Assembly: GCF_900215435.1 (NCBI RefSeq)
Contig: NZ_OCMY01000001.1
Coordinates: 3,472,001 to 3,536,000, forward strand
DNA: 64,000 nucleotides
DNA from: Candidatus Pantoea floridensis
GTDB taxonomy: Bacteria; Pseudomonadota; Gammaproteobacteria; Enterobacterales; Enterobacteriaceae
Direction: 5' to 3'
Made by a program: the position numbers and the translations under genes. Of this stretch, positions 24,667 through 33,225 are shown one piece after another (the stretch's first letter is position 1; the number at the start of each line of letters is the position of its first letter). The notes under the pieces were generated by a model that saw only the letters and a list, made by a program, of their open reading frames with translations, was not told the DNA's origin and ran no database searches.

Positions 24667-24709
24667 AGTAAATTCCGTTGCTGAATGAGTATTCATTTGC
24701 GTGCTGATT

Positions 24710-24738
24710 AACCTAACGAAGATGGTGACAATTGGCAA
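24710..24738 (-). promoter_or_regulatory. his operon promoter
   Basis: On the minus strand, TTGCCA (-35, 24733-24738), a 17-base spacer and TAGGTT (-10, 24710-24715). TAGGTT is also the -10 of the E. coli and Salmonella primary his promoter. The hisL start lies about 44 bases downstream of the -10. Confidence 0.8.
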
Positions 24739-24842
24739 CCCTTTTTTAAGCGTCAATTTCCGGAATCTCCCGAAACAGTTTGCGCTGGTTTGGCACATCT
24801 ACCGGCACTAAGATGAAGTCTGAGCCCATAGCAGGAGTCGAT

Positions 24843-25670
24843 ATGAAAAAGGTCGCGATTGTAGGTCTGGGGTGGCTGGGTATGCCGCTGGCGATGGCGC
24901 TAACGACACGCGGCTGGCAGGTGACCGGCAGTAAAACCTCGCCGGATGGCGTGGATGCCGCACGCCGCTGCGGCATTGAGGCGTTTCAGCTGGTGCTGAC
25001 GCCCGAACTGGAGTGTGAAGCCGAAGAATTAGATACGCTGATGGCAGTGGATGCGCTGGTGGTGACCTTGCCCGCCAGCCGCACGGTGAAAGGCGCGGAA
25101 GATTACATGCAGGCAGTACAGAACGTGGTGGATACTGCGCTGGCGAAAAAAGTGCCGCGCATCATCTTTACCAGCTCATCGTCAGTTTATGGCAGTGGCG
25201 AGGGCGTGATGAAAGAGAACAGCCCGCTGCAGCCGGAAACGGTGGCCGGTAAGACGCTGGTGGAACTGGAAAACTGGTTGCACGATCTGCCGGGCACCAG
25301 CGTGGACATTGTACGCCTCGCGGGATTAGTGGGACCGAATCGTCATCCGGGGCGTTTCCTGGCGGGCAAAACCGGGCTGGAAAATGGCGGCCACGCGGTG
25401 AATCTGGTGCATCTCGACGACGTAGTGGACGCGATTGTGCTGCTGCTGCAAACGCCAAAGGGCGGCCACGTTTACAATCTGTGTGCCTCGAAACATCCGT
25501 CGCGCGACAGTTTTTACCCCAGCGTGTCGAAGCAGTTAGGGCTAGAGCCGCCAACGTTTGTGGCGGAGGCGGAGCGCTCGGCCGGAAAAGTGGTGGATGG
25601 CTCAAAAATCGCCAATGAGCTGGGCTTTGAGTACACCTACGATGACCCGATGAAAATGCCGCTGGAGTAG
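24843..25670 (+). CDS. yeeZ: NAD(P)-binding epimerase-like protein YeeZ
   Basis: A 275-residue Rossmann-fold protein divergent from the his operon, as in E. coli. It starts MKKVAIVGLGWLGMPLA (GxGxxG dinucleotide site) and has SSSSVYGSGEGV near 118 and RLAGLVGPNRHPG near 175, features of the extended short-chain dehydrogenase class. The usual YxxxK pair is not clear, so an oxidoreductase reaction is uncertain and the physiological role is unknown. ATG 24843 has AGGAG at 24833-24837. An upstream in-frame reading to 24780 is unlikely. Confidence 0.9.
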   Translation: MKKVAIVGLGWLGMPLAMALTTRGWQVTGSKTSPDGVDAARRCGIEAFQLVLTPELECEAEELDTLMAVDALVVTLPASRTVKGAEDYMQAVQNVVDTALAKKVPRIIFTSSSSVYGSGEGVMKENSPLQPETVAGKTLVELENWLHDLPGTSVDIVRLAGLVGPNRHPGRFLAGKTGLENGGHAVNLVHLDDVVDAIVLLLQTPKGGHVYNLCASKHPSRDSFYPSVSKQLGLEPPTFVAEAERSAGKVVDGSKIANELGFEYTYDDPMKMPLE

Positions 25671-25676
25671 GTTTTT

Positions 25677-25730
25677 CAGGTGCGCATTGATGCGCACCCT
25701 ACATTGTAGGGGCGCCATTCATGGCGACCT
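25677..25730. repeat. REPIN-like pair of GTAG-headed palindromes
   Basis: The first unit (25679-25702) is a TGCGCAT/ATGCGCA palindrome read from its GTAG head on the minus strand. The second (25706-25730) is a CGCCAT/ATGGCG palindrome read on the plus strand. The two GTAG heads face each other three bases apart. The pair fills the gap between yeeZ and the convergent puuB, ending two bases from the puuB stop. Confidence 0.85.
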
Positions 25731-25732
25731 GG

Positions 25733-27010
25733 TCACACCCCAAACCGATCCCTTAACGCATACCAGGCCGCGCCCATCGCCGTGAGCGGCACTTTGAATC
25801 TTCGTCCGCCCGGAAATGGCAGGTGCGGCAGTTTCGCGAACGCATCAAAACGCTCCGCATGCCCACGCAGCACTTCAGCAATCAACTTCCCTGAGAGATG
25901 CGTACAGGTAACGCCGTGGCCGCTGTCACCCTGCATAAAGAAGGCATTCTTCTCCACCTGGCCAAACTGCGGCATGCGCGACAAGGTCAGCAGGAAATTG
26001 CCGCTCCAGCGATGGCTGATTTTGATATCGCGCAGCTGTGGGAACGTACGCAACAGTTTAGGACGAATCAGCGCTTCGATATCATCCGGCTCGCGCGCAC
26101 CGTACACCACGCCACCGCCATACAGCAGGCGGTTGTCGGCAGTCAGACGGAAGTAATCGAGCAGATAGTTACAATCTTCCACGCAGTAATTGTTTGGCAA
26201 CAACCCTAGCGCCTGATCGCGCGTTAACGGTTCGGTGGTGACGATTTGCGAGCCGCACGGCATACTTTTGCGGCTTAGGCGCGGTTCGAGTTGCGCAGGT
26301 AAATAGGCATTGCCTGCAAAAATCACAAAGGTGGCGGAGACTGCTCCTTTGGCGGTTTTTATTCGATGCGGTGCGCCATATTGCACTTCAATTGCCGCCG
26401 ATTGCTCATAGATGCGTCCGCCATGGCGGCGAATGGCTTCCGCTTCACCCAGCGCCAGATTCAGCGGATGCAGGTGGCCGCCGCGCTTATCGAGTAATCC
26501 ACCCACATAACGATCGGTGGCGACTTCGCGGCGAATAGCACGTTCATCCAGCAGTTCCAAATCGTGATTGCCATAGCGGGCCCAGCTGGCTTTCTGGCTG
26601 CGCAGGTGGCCCATTTGTCGCTGATTGAACGCCGCAAAAATCCCGCCGGGACGATAATCACAGGCAATGGCATAACGATCGATGCGATCGCTAATAATCT
26701 CCGCGCCTTCAAACATCATGCTGCCGAGCAGTTGTGCGGTCTCTTTACCGTAACGCTGCTCAATCACATCCACATCCCGGCTGTAGGAGTTCACCACCTG
26801 GCCGCCGTTACGACCGCTGGCGCCGAAGCCAATTTTTGCCGCCTCTAACACCACCACATCGTAACCGGCCTCGGTCAGAAACAGGGCGGAAGAGAGGCCG
26901 GTAAAGCCTCCACCAATAATACAGACGTCACACTGCACCGATTCTTGCAGTTCAGGCCACGGCGCGTGAGCGTTGGCGGTGGCCGCGTAATAACTTCCCA
27001 CATGTTGCAT
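25733..27010 (-). CDS. puuB: Gamma-glutamylputrescine oxidase
   Basis: A 425-residue FAD-dependent DAO-family oxidase that oxidises gamma-glutamylputrescine to the aldehyde, releasing ammonia and hydrogen peroxide. The FAD fold is visible in CDVCIIGGGFTGLSSALFL (residues 28-46) and VVLEAAKIGFGASGRNGGQ, and the protein matches E. coli PuuB along its whole length as I recall it (for example NYCVEDCNYLLDYFRLTAD). ATG 27010 has GGAGG upstream. It lies 74 bases after puuD on the same strand. puuC and puuE are not adjacent, so the later steps must be encoded elsewhere. Confidence 0.93.
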   Translation of the reverse strand: MQHVGSYYAATANAHAPWPELQESVQCDVCIIGGGFTGLSSALFLTEAGYDVVVLEAAKIGFGASGRNGGQVVNSYSRDVDVIEQRYGKETAQLLGSMMFEGAEIISDRIDRYAIACDYRPGGIFAAFNQRQMGHLRSQKASWARYGNHDLELLDERAIRREVATDRYVGGLLDKRGGHLHPLNLALGEAEAIRRHGGRIYEQSAAIEVQYGAPHRIKTAKGAVSATFVIFAGNAYLPAQLEPRLSRKSMPCGSQIVTTEPLTRDQALGLLPNNYCVEDCNYLLDYFRLTADNRLLYGGGVVYGAREPDDIEALIRPKLLRTFPQLRDIKISHRWSGNFLLTLSRMPQFGQVEKNAFFMQGDSGHGVTCTHLSGKLIAEVLRGHAERFDAFAKLPHLPFPGGRRFKVPLTAMGAAWYALRDRFGV

Positions 27011-27084
27011 AACATCCTCCTTAAGCGCGCAACCTTAGAAATGAGCAGACGTATGCACTTTTCCAGATGCCAAAGTGGCATGAT

Positions 27085-27849
27085 TCATGGCTGTTTTTCG
27101 TTGTGATAATGGATAGCGGCCTGGATAAAGGCCGCAAACAACTGGCGCGAAATCGGATCGCGATCGGAGTGCCATTCCGGATGCCACTGCACGGCAAGCG
27201 CGAAAGGGTGCTGGCGCAGGCTTACCGCCTCAATCAGCCCGTCGGGCGCACGTGCTTCGACGCGCAATTGCGGGCCAGGCTCGCGAATGCCCTGACCATG
27301 TAATGAATTGACAGCAAACGCCTCGCTGCTGCCGAGCAGCTGGCTCAGCATGCCATCAATTTCTGGCTGCACCTCATGCACCGGCGCATATTGCTCATCC
27401 AGTGACAGCGTGTCGTCTTCCCGGTGTTCCTGGAAAAGATGTGTCATATGCAATTGGCGATGCAGCGCGCCGCCGTTCGCGACCACCAACTCTTGCAAGC
27501 CGCGACAGATGCCAAACATCGGCATCTTTTTACCCGCCGCATGTGTGATAAGCCCGAAGGCGAGACGATCGCGCGCCGGATCGGCATGCGCCTCTTTGCC
27601 ATCCTCGCCATAGTGCCAGGGTTCGATATTGCTGGGGCTGCCGGTCAGCAAAATGCCATCCAGCACCGTCATACTGTTTTCTAATAGATGTGGAGAATGC
27701 ATCAGTTGGTGGGGCAACGGCAGCGGCACGCCACCGGCCAAAACGACCGCGTCGAGATACTTGTTGTGAACCGTTTGTGCTGAATGGTTGCCAATAACAT
27801 TTTGGCACATCACTACACCAATCAAAGGCTTGTCAAAAATAATGCCCAT
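27085..27849 (-). CDS. puuD: Gamma-glutamyl-GABA hydrolase
   Basis: A 254-residue class I glutamine amidotransferase-like hydrolase that releases GABA from gamma-glutamyl-GABA. The nucleophile is Cys115 in MFGICRGLQE, and the His-Glu pair is in QWHPEWHS near 223. It starts MGIIFDKPLIGVVMCQNVIG, which is close to E. coli PuuD. It is divergent from puuA across 213 bases with an inverted repeat. It is followed by puuB and together they form a minus-strand operon. Confidence 0.93.
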   Translation of the reverse strand: MGIIFDKPLIGVVMCQNVIGNHSAQTVHNKYLDAVVLAGGVPLPLPHQLMHSPHLLENSMTVLDGILLTGSPSNIEPWHYGEDGKEAHADPARDRLAFGLITHAAGKKMPMFGICRGLQELVVANGGALHRQLHMTHLFQEHREDDTLSLDEQYAPVHEVQPEIDGMLSQLLGSSEAFAVNSLHGQGIREPGPQLRVEARAPDGLIEAVSLRQHPFALAVQWHPEWHSDRDPISRQLFAAFIQAAIHYHNEKQP

Positions 27850-27902
27850 AACGTCTCCGCGCTGCTGTTCAATATTTTCGCCGAAATAGCACGGCTGGCG
27901 TT

Positions 27903-27980
27903 AAAAGTGTGCAATGTTTTGTCAATCTAGCAACCGCGTGTTCGTTCTTCAAACAGATTTGTTACATTTGCACACTTTTT
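27903..27980. promoter_or_regulatory. Inverted repeat between divergent puuD and puuA
   Basis: AAAAGTGTGCAATGT (27903-27917) and its near-complement ACATTTGCACACTTTTT (27964-27980) point away from each other 46 bases apart, one towards each divergent gene. The right arm with its flank reads TTGCACACTTTTTGCG (27968-27983), one base from a sigma-54 -24/-12 pattern. They may be operators or matching promoter boxes; neither matches the known E. coli PuuR site clearly. Confidence 0.4.
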
Positions 27981-28062
27981 GCGTTAGCGCTATGTTAGAG
28001 GAATGGCTGTTATTTTGAGCATTGCGCGCACCAATTCTAAACGGTAAAGGGCGGGTGGGATC

Positions 28063-29478
28063 ATGACGAACCTCGTAGAAGTAGAAGACTTCACGCGACA
28101 TAGTGAAGAGAAACGAACAAGCGCGTTCCAGCTGGAGGTAAAAACCTGGCTGGAACGCCATCCTGAAACGCAGTATGTCGATATTCTTCTTAATGATTTA
28201 AATGGGGTATTTCGCGGTAAACGCATTCCCATCGCCGCATTGGCAAAACTGGAAAAAGGGTGTTATTTCCCTGCTTCGGTCTTCGCCATGGATATTCTCG
28301 GTAATACCGTCGAAGAAGCCGGACTAGGACAGTCATTAGGCGAACCCGACCACCTCTGCATACCGGTTCCCGGAACCTTAATCCCCTCAGCCGCCGACCC
28401 TACGCACATTGCGCAGCTGCTGCTCACCATGTGTAACCAAGATGGCACTCCCTTTGACGTTGAACCCCGTAATGTCCTCAATCGGCTGTGGCAACAGCTG
28501 CGTAATCGAGGATTGTTCCCGGTGGTAGCGGTAGAGCTGGAGTTCTATCTGGTGGATAAGAAGCGTGATGCGGAAGGATTTATTCAACCGCCGTGCTCGC
28601 CGGGCAGCGATGAGCGCAACATGCAGAGCCAGGTTTATTCGGTAGATAATCTCGATCATTTCGCCGACGTGCTGCGTGATATCGACACTCTGGCGAAGCT
28701 GCAGGGCATTCCCGCTGACGGCGCACTGGCGGAAGCGTCGCCCGGACAGTTTGAAATCAACCTGCATCACACGCGCGATGTGCTCAAAGCCTGCGATCAT
28801 GCCATCCAGCTTAAACGCCTGGTGCGTCAGGTGGCGGAAAATCACGGCATGACCGCCACCTTTATGGCGAAGCCTTATGAAGAGTATGCGGGCAGCGGTA
28901 TGCATGTGCACATCAGCATGCTGGACGCCGCCGATCACAACGCCTTTGCGCTGGATGACGGCAGCGATTCACCGCTGATGAAACGCGCGCTGGCGGGCAT
29001 GATCGATCTGATGCCGGCTTCGATGGCGCTACTGGCGCCAAACGTTAACGCCTATCGCCGTTTTCTGCCCGAAGCCTATGTGCCGCTGCAAGCGTCATGG
29101 GGGCACAATAATCGTACCGTAGCACTGCGCGTACCCTGCGGGGATATGGATAATCACCGCATTGAGTATCGCGTGGCGGGAGCCGATGCAAATCCCTATC
29201 TGGTGGTGTCAACAATTCTTGCCGGAATTTTGCACGGTTTAGATAATCAGCTACCCTTACCGCATGCGGTGCAGGGCAATGGACATGAGGCAGAAGGGCT
29301 GGCGTTACCGATTCGGCAGAGCGATGCGCTGTATGAATTCGAGAATAGCTATCCGCTGCAAAAGCTGCTGGGTGAGCGTTTTAGCGGGGTGTGGCACAGC
29401 TGCAAACAGTATGAACTGATGCAGTTTGAGCGCCTGATCACCGCCACAGAGATCGACTGGATGCTCAAGAATGCTTAA
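28063..29478 (+). CDS. puuA: Gamma-glutamylputrescine synthetase
   Basis: A 471-residue glutamine synthetase family ligase. It joins glutamate to putrescine with ATP, the first step of the Puu pathway. The catalytic domain shows VVAVELEFYLVDK near 155, SPGQFEINLHHT near 228, AKPYEEYAGSGMHVHISM near 268 and NRTVALRVPCG near 350, all expected for metal and ATP binding. It is divergent from puuD and puuB and lies upstream of the putrescine importer gene plaP, though a terminator separates puuA and plaP. Confidence 0.93.
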   Translation: MTNLVEVEDFTRHSEEKRTSAFQLEVKTWLERHPETQYVDILLNDLNGVFRGKRIPIAALAKLEKGCYFPASVFAMDILGNTVEEAGLGQSLGEPDHLCIPVPGTLIPSAADPTHIAQLLLTMCNQDGTPFDVEPRNVLNRLWQQLRNRGLFPVVAVELEFYLVDKKRDAEGFIQPPCSPGSDERNMQSQVYSVDNLDHFADVLRDIDTLAKLQGIPADGALAEASPGQFEINLHHTRDVLKACDHAIQLKRLVRQVAENHGMTATFMAKPYEEYAGSGMHVHISMLDAADHNAFALDDGSDSPLMKRALAGMIDLMPASMALLAPNVNAYRRFLPEAYVPLQASWGHNNRTVALRVPCGDMDNHRIEYRVAGADANPYLVVSTILAGILHGLDNQLPLPHAVQGNGHEAEGLALPIRQSDALYEFENSYPLQKLLGERFSGVWHSCKQYELMQFERLITATEIDWMLKNA

Positions 29479-29557
29479 CCGCCTGAAGAATTGATCTAAC
29501 GTCTTGTGCCGATGGCATAAGTTGGGGCAAAATACGCGCCCTGCAAAATGAGAAACT

Positions 29558-29588
29558 AACCGACGTTAACCACGTCGGTTATTTTTTT
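29558..29588 (+). terminator. Intrinsic terminator of puuA
   Basis: A perfect 9-bp stem, AACCGACGT (29558-29566) with ACGTCGGTT (29572-29580), is followed by ATTTTTTT. It lies 80 bases past puuA and should isolate puuA from the plaP unit. Confidence 0.92.
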
Positions 29589-29688
29589 GCATGATGTACT
29601 CACTGACATTTAAACGAGGCCGGACACGCATCCGGATAGATAGATACTGACAAACACGCGTTGTGCGTGAGATTTGAGGAAAACAAAG
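29589..29688 (+). promoter_or_regulatory. Structured leader region upstream of plaP
   Basis: Between the puuA terminator and the small upstream ORF there are two short hairpins: CCGGA/TCCGG (29620-29624 with 29631-29635) and CACGC/GCGTG (29655-29659 with 29665-29669). The plaP promoter must lie here or just upstream, but I see no clear -35/-10 pair. Confidence 0.35.
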
Positions 29689-29862
29689 ATGGGACTGTTT
29701 AACATTGCACCAGCTCAGGCTGGTTCTCGCTTTCGTGATGATTACGGCGCGGCGACAATCGCAAACACAAAAATCACTTCTCACTGCAGCAAATTGCGCA
29801 GTATCCCTGTAGCCCAACCGATCGCGGTTGTCGCTTGCGGGGGACTGAACAATGTCGCTTAA
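29689..29862 (+). CDS. 57-residue ORF upstream of and overlapping plaP (possible leader peptide)
   Basis: ATG 29689 has GAGGA eight bases upstream (29676-29680) and opens a 57-codon frame that ends 11 bases inside plaP, so translation would be coupled to the importer. The peptide starts [20 protein letters not shown] and has no membrane segment. I do not recognise it. Its place after structured RNA and before a polyamine importer recalls regulatory leader ORFs of polyamine genes, but this is inference. It may instead be a chance frame. Confidence 0.4.
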   Translation: MGLFNIAPAQAGSRFRDDYGAATIANTKITSHCSKLRSIPVAQPIAVVACGGLNNVA

Positions 29863-31210
29863 CACCTCTGCCGCACCTCAGCGTGCACACCTGAAAAAAT
29901 CTCTGACCTTGATCCCGGTTGTCATGATGGGCCTGGCGTATATGCAGCCAATGACCCTGTTTGATACTTTCGGTATCGTGTCTGGATTAACCGACGGCCA
30001 CGTCGCCACCGCTTATGCTTTCGCCCTGATCGCGATTCTGTTTACTGCCGTGAGCTACGGCAAGCTGGTACGCCGCTTCCCATCTGCGGGCTCCGCTTAC
30101 ACCTATGCTCAGAAGGCAATCAGTCCGCACGTCGGCTTTATGGTTGGCTGGTCATCACTGCTGGACTACTTGTTCATGCCGATGATCAACATCCTGCTGG
30201 CGAAAAGCTATTTTGAAACGCTGGTGCCGGGTATTCCGTCGTGGATTTTCGTGGTGCTGCTGGTGGCCTTTATGACCATCTCTAACCTGCGTGGAATCAA
30301 AACCGTTGCCAACTTCAACAGCGTGATCGTGGTGCTGCAAGTGGTGGTGATGGTCGTGATCACCGGCATGGTGGTTTACGGTGTGGCACACGGTGTGGGC
30401 GAAGGGACATTGGTCAGCAGCAAACCGTTCTGGTCTCAGGATGCACACGTGGTGCCGATGATTACCGGTGCGACGATTCTCTGCTTCTCGTTCCTCGGCT
30501 TTGACGGCATCAGCTCGCTGTCGGAAGAGACCAAAGATGCTGAACGCACTATCCCACGCGCGATTTTCCTCACCGCGCTGATTGGTGGTGTGATCTTCAT
30601 TGGGGTTTCTTACTTCCTGCAGCTGTACTTCCCGGACATTTCGCGTTTCCAGAATCCGGACTCTTCACAGCCAGAAATCATGCTGTTCGTGGCGGGTAAA
30701 GCGCTGCAGATTGGCATTCTGATCTTCTCGGTGGTGACGGTATTGGCTTCTGGTATGGCCGCACACGCCGGTGTTTCACGTCTGATGTACGTGATGGGCC
30801 GCGACGGCGTGTTCCCGCAGCGTTTCTTTGGTTTCGTGCATCCGAAATACCGCACGCCGTCATTGAACGTGCTGCTGGTGGGTGGCGTGGCGCTGCTGGC
30901 AATCAACTTCGACCTGGTGACAGCGACCGCGCTGATTAACTTTGGTGCGCTGGTGGCATTTACGTTTGTCAACCTGTCGGTGATTGCCCAGTTCTGGATC
31001 CGTGAGAAGCGTAATAAGACGCTGAAAGATCACCTCAACTATCTGGTGCTGCCAATCATGGGCGCTCTGACGGTAGGTGCGTTGTGGATTAACCTGGAAG
31101 AAACCTCAATGGTTCTCGGCCTGGTATGGGCGGCGATTGGTATTATTTACCTCGCGTTTGTCACCCGTACCTTCCGCAATCCGGTTCCGCAGTTCAGCGA
31201 AGAAGTGTGA
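29852..31210 (+). CDS. plaP: Putrescine importer of the APC family
   Basis: A 452-residue APC-superfamily transporter with twelve predicted membrane segments. It resembles E. coli PlaP (YeeF) more than Puu[20 protein letters not shown] near 24, [20 protein letters not shown] near 366, and a C-terminal TFRNPVPQ close to that of PlaP. Its place between yeeZ and sbcB is also the E. coli plaP locus. It imports putrescine by proton symport, supplying PuuA. The ATG has GGGGGA seven bases upstream and overlaps the small leader ORF by 11 bases. Confidence 0.9.
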   Translation: MSLNTSAAPQRAHLKKSLTLIPVVMMGLAYMQPMTLFDTFGIVSGLTDGHVATAYAFALIAILFTAVSYGKLVRRFPSAGSAYTYAQKAISPHVGFMVGWSSLLDYLFMPMINILLAKSYFETLVPGIPSWIFVVLLVAFMTISNLRGIKTVANFNSVIVVLQVVVMVVITGMVVYGVAHGVGEGTLVSSKPFWSQDAHVVPMITGATILCFSFLGFDGISSLSEETKDAERTIPRAIFLTALIGGVIFIGVSYFLQLYFPDISRFQNPDSSQPEIMLFVAGKALQIGILIFSVVTVLASGMAAHAGVSRLMYVMGRDGVFPQRFFGFVHPKYRTPSLNVLLVGGVALLAINFDLVTATALINFGALVAFTFVNLSVIAQFWIREKRNKTLKDHLNYLVLPIMGALTVGALWINLEETSMVLGLVWAAIGIIYLAFVTRTFRNPVPQFSEEV

Positions 31211-31221
31211 TTTAAATGACC

Positions 31222-31272
31222 AGGTGCGCGTGAATGCGCACCCTACAACGTAGGGTCGCCATTCATGGCGAC
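31222..31272. repeat. REPIN-like pair of GTAG-headed palindromes
   Basis: A TGCGC-type unit on the minus strand (31222-31245) and a CGCCAT-type unit on the plus strand (31249-31272), heads facing three bases apart. It lies between the convergent plaP and the DeoR-type gene. Confidence 0.88.
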
Positions 31273-31294
31273 CTGGTCGATAATCCCAGCAAAC

Positions 31295-32056
31295 TCATCC
31301 CGCGATCACCAACTCCCACTTCCCCGCACTCAACGCTTCACGTCCCGCTTTGCTCAACTCCGCATCGGTAATCAAAGTATCAAACCGCTCCAGCGGCAGC
31401 GCCAGATACGTCGCAATCTTGTTGTACTTCGAGCTGTCGCTCAGCAACACGCGTTTGCTGCTGACATCGCTCGCCGCCTGCTTTACCGGCACTTTATCCT
31501 CGTCCGGCGTATACAGCCCGCGCGGACCCCAGCAGGAGGCCGAGATAAAGGCGATATCGATCGCCAGCTGGCGTAAATTGCGCGCCGCGGCTTCACCAAC
31601 GCTCGAGCGATTCTCCCGGCACACCGTGCCGCCAGTGTGGATCAGCTTGCAGCCGCTGCTCTCCATCAGCAAACGTGCAATCACAAAATCATTGGTCACC
31701 ACCAGCAAATCGTCACGTTCCGCCAGTTCCCGTGCCAGCGCCAGTGTCGTGGTGCCGGCATCCAGATAAATGCAGCTGTTTCGCGGAATATGACGTGCGG
31801 CGTACTGCCCAATCGCCATCTTTTCGCTGCTGTACATGCTGGTTTTTGCCAGATGCGACGGTTCGGCCGCTAAACGATCCGCCGAGCGCACACCACCCGA
31901 AACCGACAGCACCGCGCCTTGCTCCTCCAGCTTCTGTACGTCGCGACGAATCGTCATGTGCGACACGCCCAATCGTTCTGTTAGCTCGGCAATGCTCACG
32001 ACGCCGCGCTCGGCAACCAACGCTAAAATTTGCTGATGACGTTCTACCGGAATCAC
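31295..32056 (-). CDS. DeoR-family regulator of the adjacent tetronate operon (YgbI-like)
   Basis: A 253-residue DeoR-type repressor. The N-terminal winged helix reads ERHQQILALVAERGVVSIAELTERLGVSHMTIRRD, split by the usual HTH turn. The C-terminal sensor domain carries YLDAGTTTLALARE and GGTVCRENRSSVGE, typical of sugar-phosphate-binding DeoR members. GTG 32056 has GGGAG upstream; an ATG at 32077 would add seven residues. It is divergent from ltnD across 258 bases, as ygbI is from ygbJ in E. coli, so it most likely represses that operon and responds to a pathway intermediate. Confidence 0.88.
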   Translation of the reverse strand: MIPVERHQQILALVAERGVVSIAELTERLGVSHMTIRRDVQKLEEQGAVLSVSGGVRSADRLAAEPSHLAKTSMYSSEKMAIGQYAARHIPRNSCIYLDAGTTTLALARELAERDDLLVVTNDFVIARLLMESSGCKLIHTGGTVCRENRSSVGEAAARNLRQLAIDIAFISASCWGPRGLYTPDEDKVPVKQAASDVSSKRVLLSDSSKYNKIATYLALPLERFDTLITDAELSKAGREALSAGKWELVIAG

Positions 32057-32314
32057 ACGCCTCTCCCGAATTATCATTTTTTCACATTGTAGATCATCGA
32101 TTCACAGCCCGCAGCACAATTTATGTTGCCGAAATTTCAGTAAAAAGCGCGGCTGACGGGATTTACTTCCGCCATTATTGCGTTGTGAATCCCTGTTAAT
32201 CCTTAAGCAGGTAAGTTAATTTTTGTGATGTTACGCACGTTTATTGCCCGATATCTGCGGCAGACTTAACACCAATGAACAAATTATCACTTAAATTAAC
32301 AATGGAGGTCTGCT

Positions 32315-33223
32315 GTGTCAGCAACCGTGAATAACATCGGCGTGATTGGTTTAGGTTCCATGGGCATGGGTGCCGCGCAGTCTTGCATCCGTGCAGGATT
32401 AAATACCTGGGGAGTTGATCTCAATCCGCAGGCGCTGGAAACCCTGCGCCAGGCCGGTGCACGCGATGCCCAAGCCTCCGCCGCCCGCTTTGCGGCCGAA
32501 CTGGATGCGGTGCTGCTGCTGGTGGTTAACGCCGCGCAGGTGAAGGCCATTCTATTTGGTGAAAACGGTGTGGCGGCGCAGCTCAAGCCGGGCACGGTGG
32601 TGATGGTCTCTTCTACCATCTCTTCACAGGATGCGCAGGCGATTGAACAGCAGCTGGCACAGCATCAACTTTTAATGCTGGATGCGCCGGTTTCCGGCGG
32701 GGCAGCCAAAGCCGCGGTCGGGGAAATGACGGTCATGGCTTCCGGTAGCGATGAGGCGTTTGCGCGGCTCAAGCCAGTGCTGGATGCGGTGGCGGCGAAA
32801 GTCTATCGCGTTGGCAGCGAAATCGGTCTGGGATCCACCGTTAAAATCATTCACCAGCTGCTGGCGGGAGTGCACATTGCCGTGGGTGCCGAAGCGATGG
32901 CATTGGCCGCGCGCGCCGGTATTCCGCTGGACACCATGTACGATGTGGTGACCAACGCGGCGGGTAACTCATGGATGTTTGAAAACCGCATGCGTCACGT
33001 AGTGGATGGCGATTACTCGCCGAAATCCGCCGTGGATATCTTCGTGAAAGATCTCAATCTGGTGGCGGATACCGCTAAATCGCTGCACTTCCCGCTGCCG
33101 CTGGCCTCGACCGCGCTCAACATGTTCACCGAGGCCAGCAATGCCGGGCACGGTCGCGAAGATGACAGCGCGGTGATCAAGATTTTCAGCGGCATCACGC
33201 TGCCTCAGGCAAAGGAGCAGTAA
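32315..33223 (+). CDS. ltnD: L-threonate dehydrogenase
   Basis: A 302-residue beta-hydroxyacid dehydrogenase (YgbJ/LtnD type) that oxidises L-threonate to 2-oxo-tetronate with NAD. It has the nucleotide site GVIGLGSMGMGA (9-20), the substrate loop DAPVSGGAAKAA (123-134) and catalytic Lys177 in GSTVKIIHQLLAG. It starts at GTG 32315 with GGAGG seven bases upstream, which fits the family's N-terminus. It is the first of four close genes; the next starts two bases after its stop. Confidence 0.92.
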   Translation: MSATVNNIGVIGLGSMGMGAAQSCIRAGLNTWGVDLNPQALETLRQAGARDAQASAARFAAELDAVLLLVVNAAQVKAILFGENGVAAQLKPGTVVMVSSTISSQDAQAIEQQLAQHQLLMLDAPVSGGAAKAAVGEMTVMASGSDEAFARLKPVLDAVAAKVYRVGSEIGLGSTVKIIHQLLAGVHIAVGAEAMALAARAGIPLDTMYDVVTNAAGNSWMFENRMRHVVDGDYSPKSAVDIFVKDLNLVADTAKSLHFPLPLASTALNMFTEASNAGHGREDDSAVIKIFSGITLPQAKEQ

Positions 33224-33225
33224 TC

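Noticed and set aside
29566..29865. 99-codon minus-strand frame opposite the plaP leader
   Set aside because: It overlaps the puuA terminator and the plus-strand leader ORF; no start site and no similarity.
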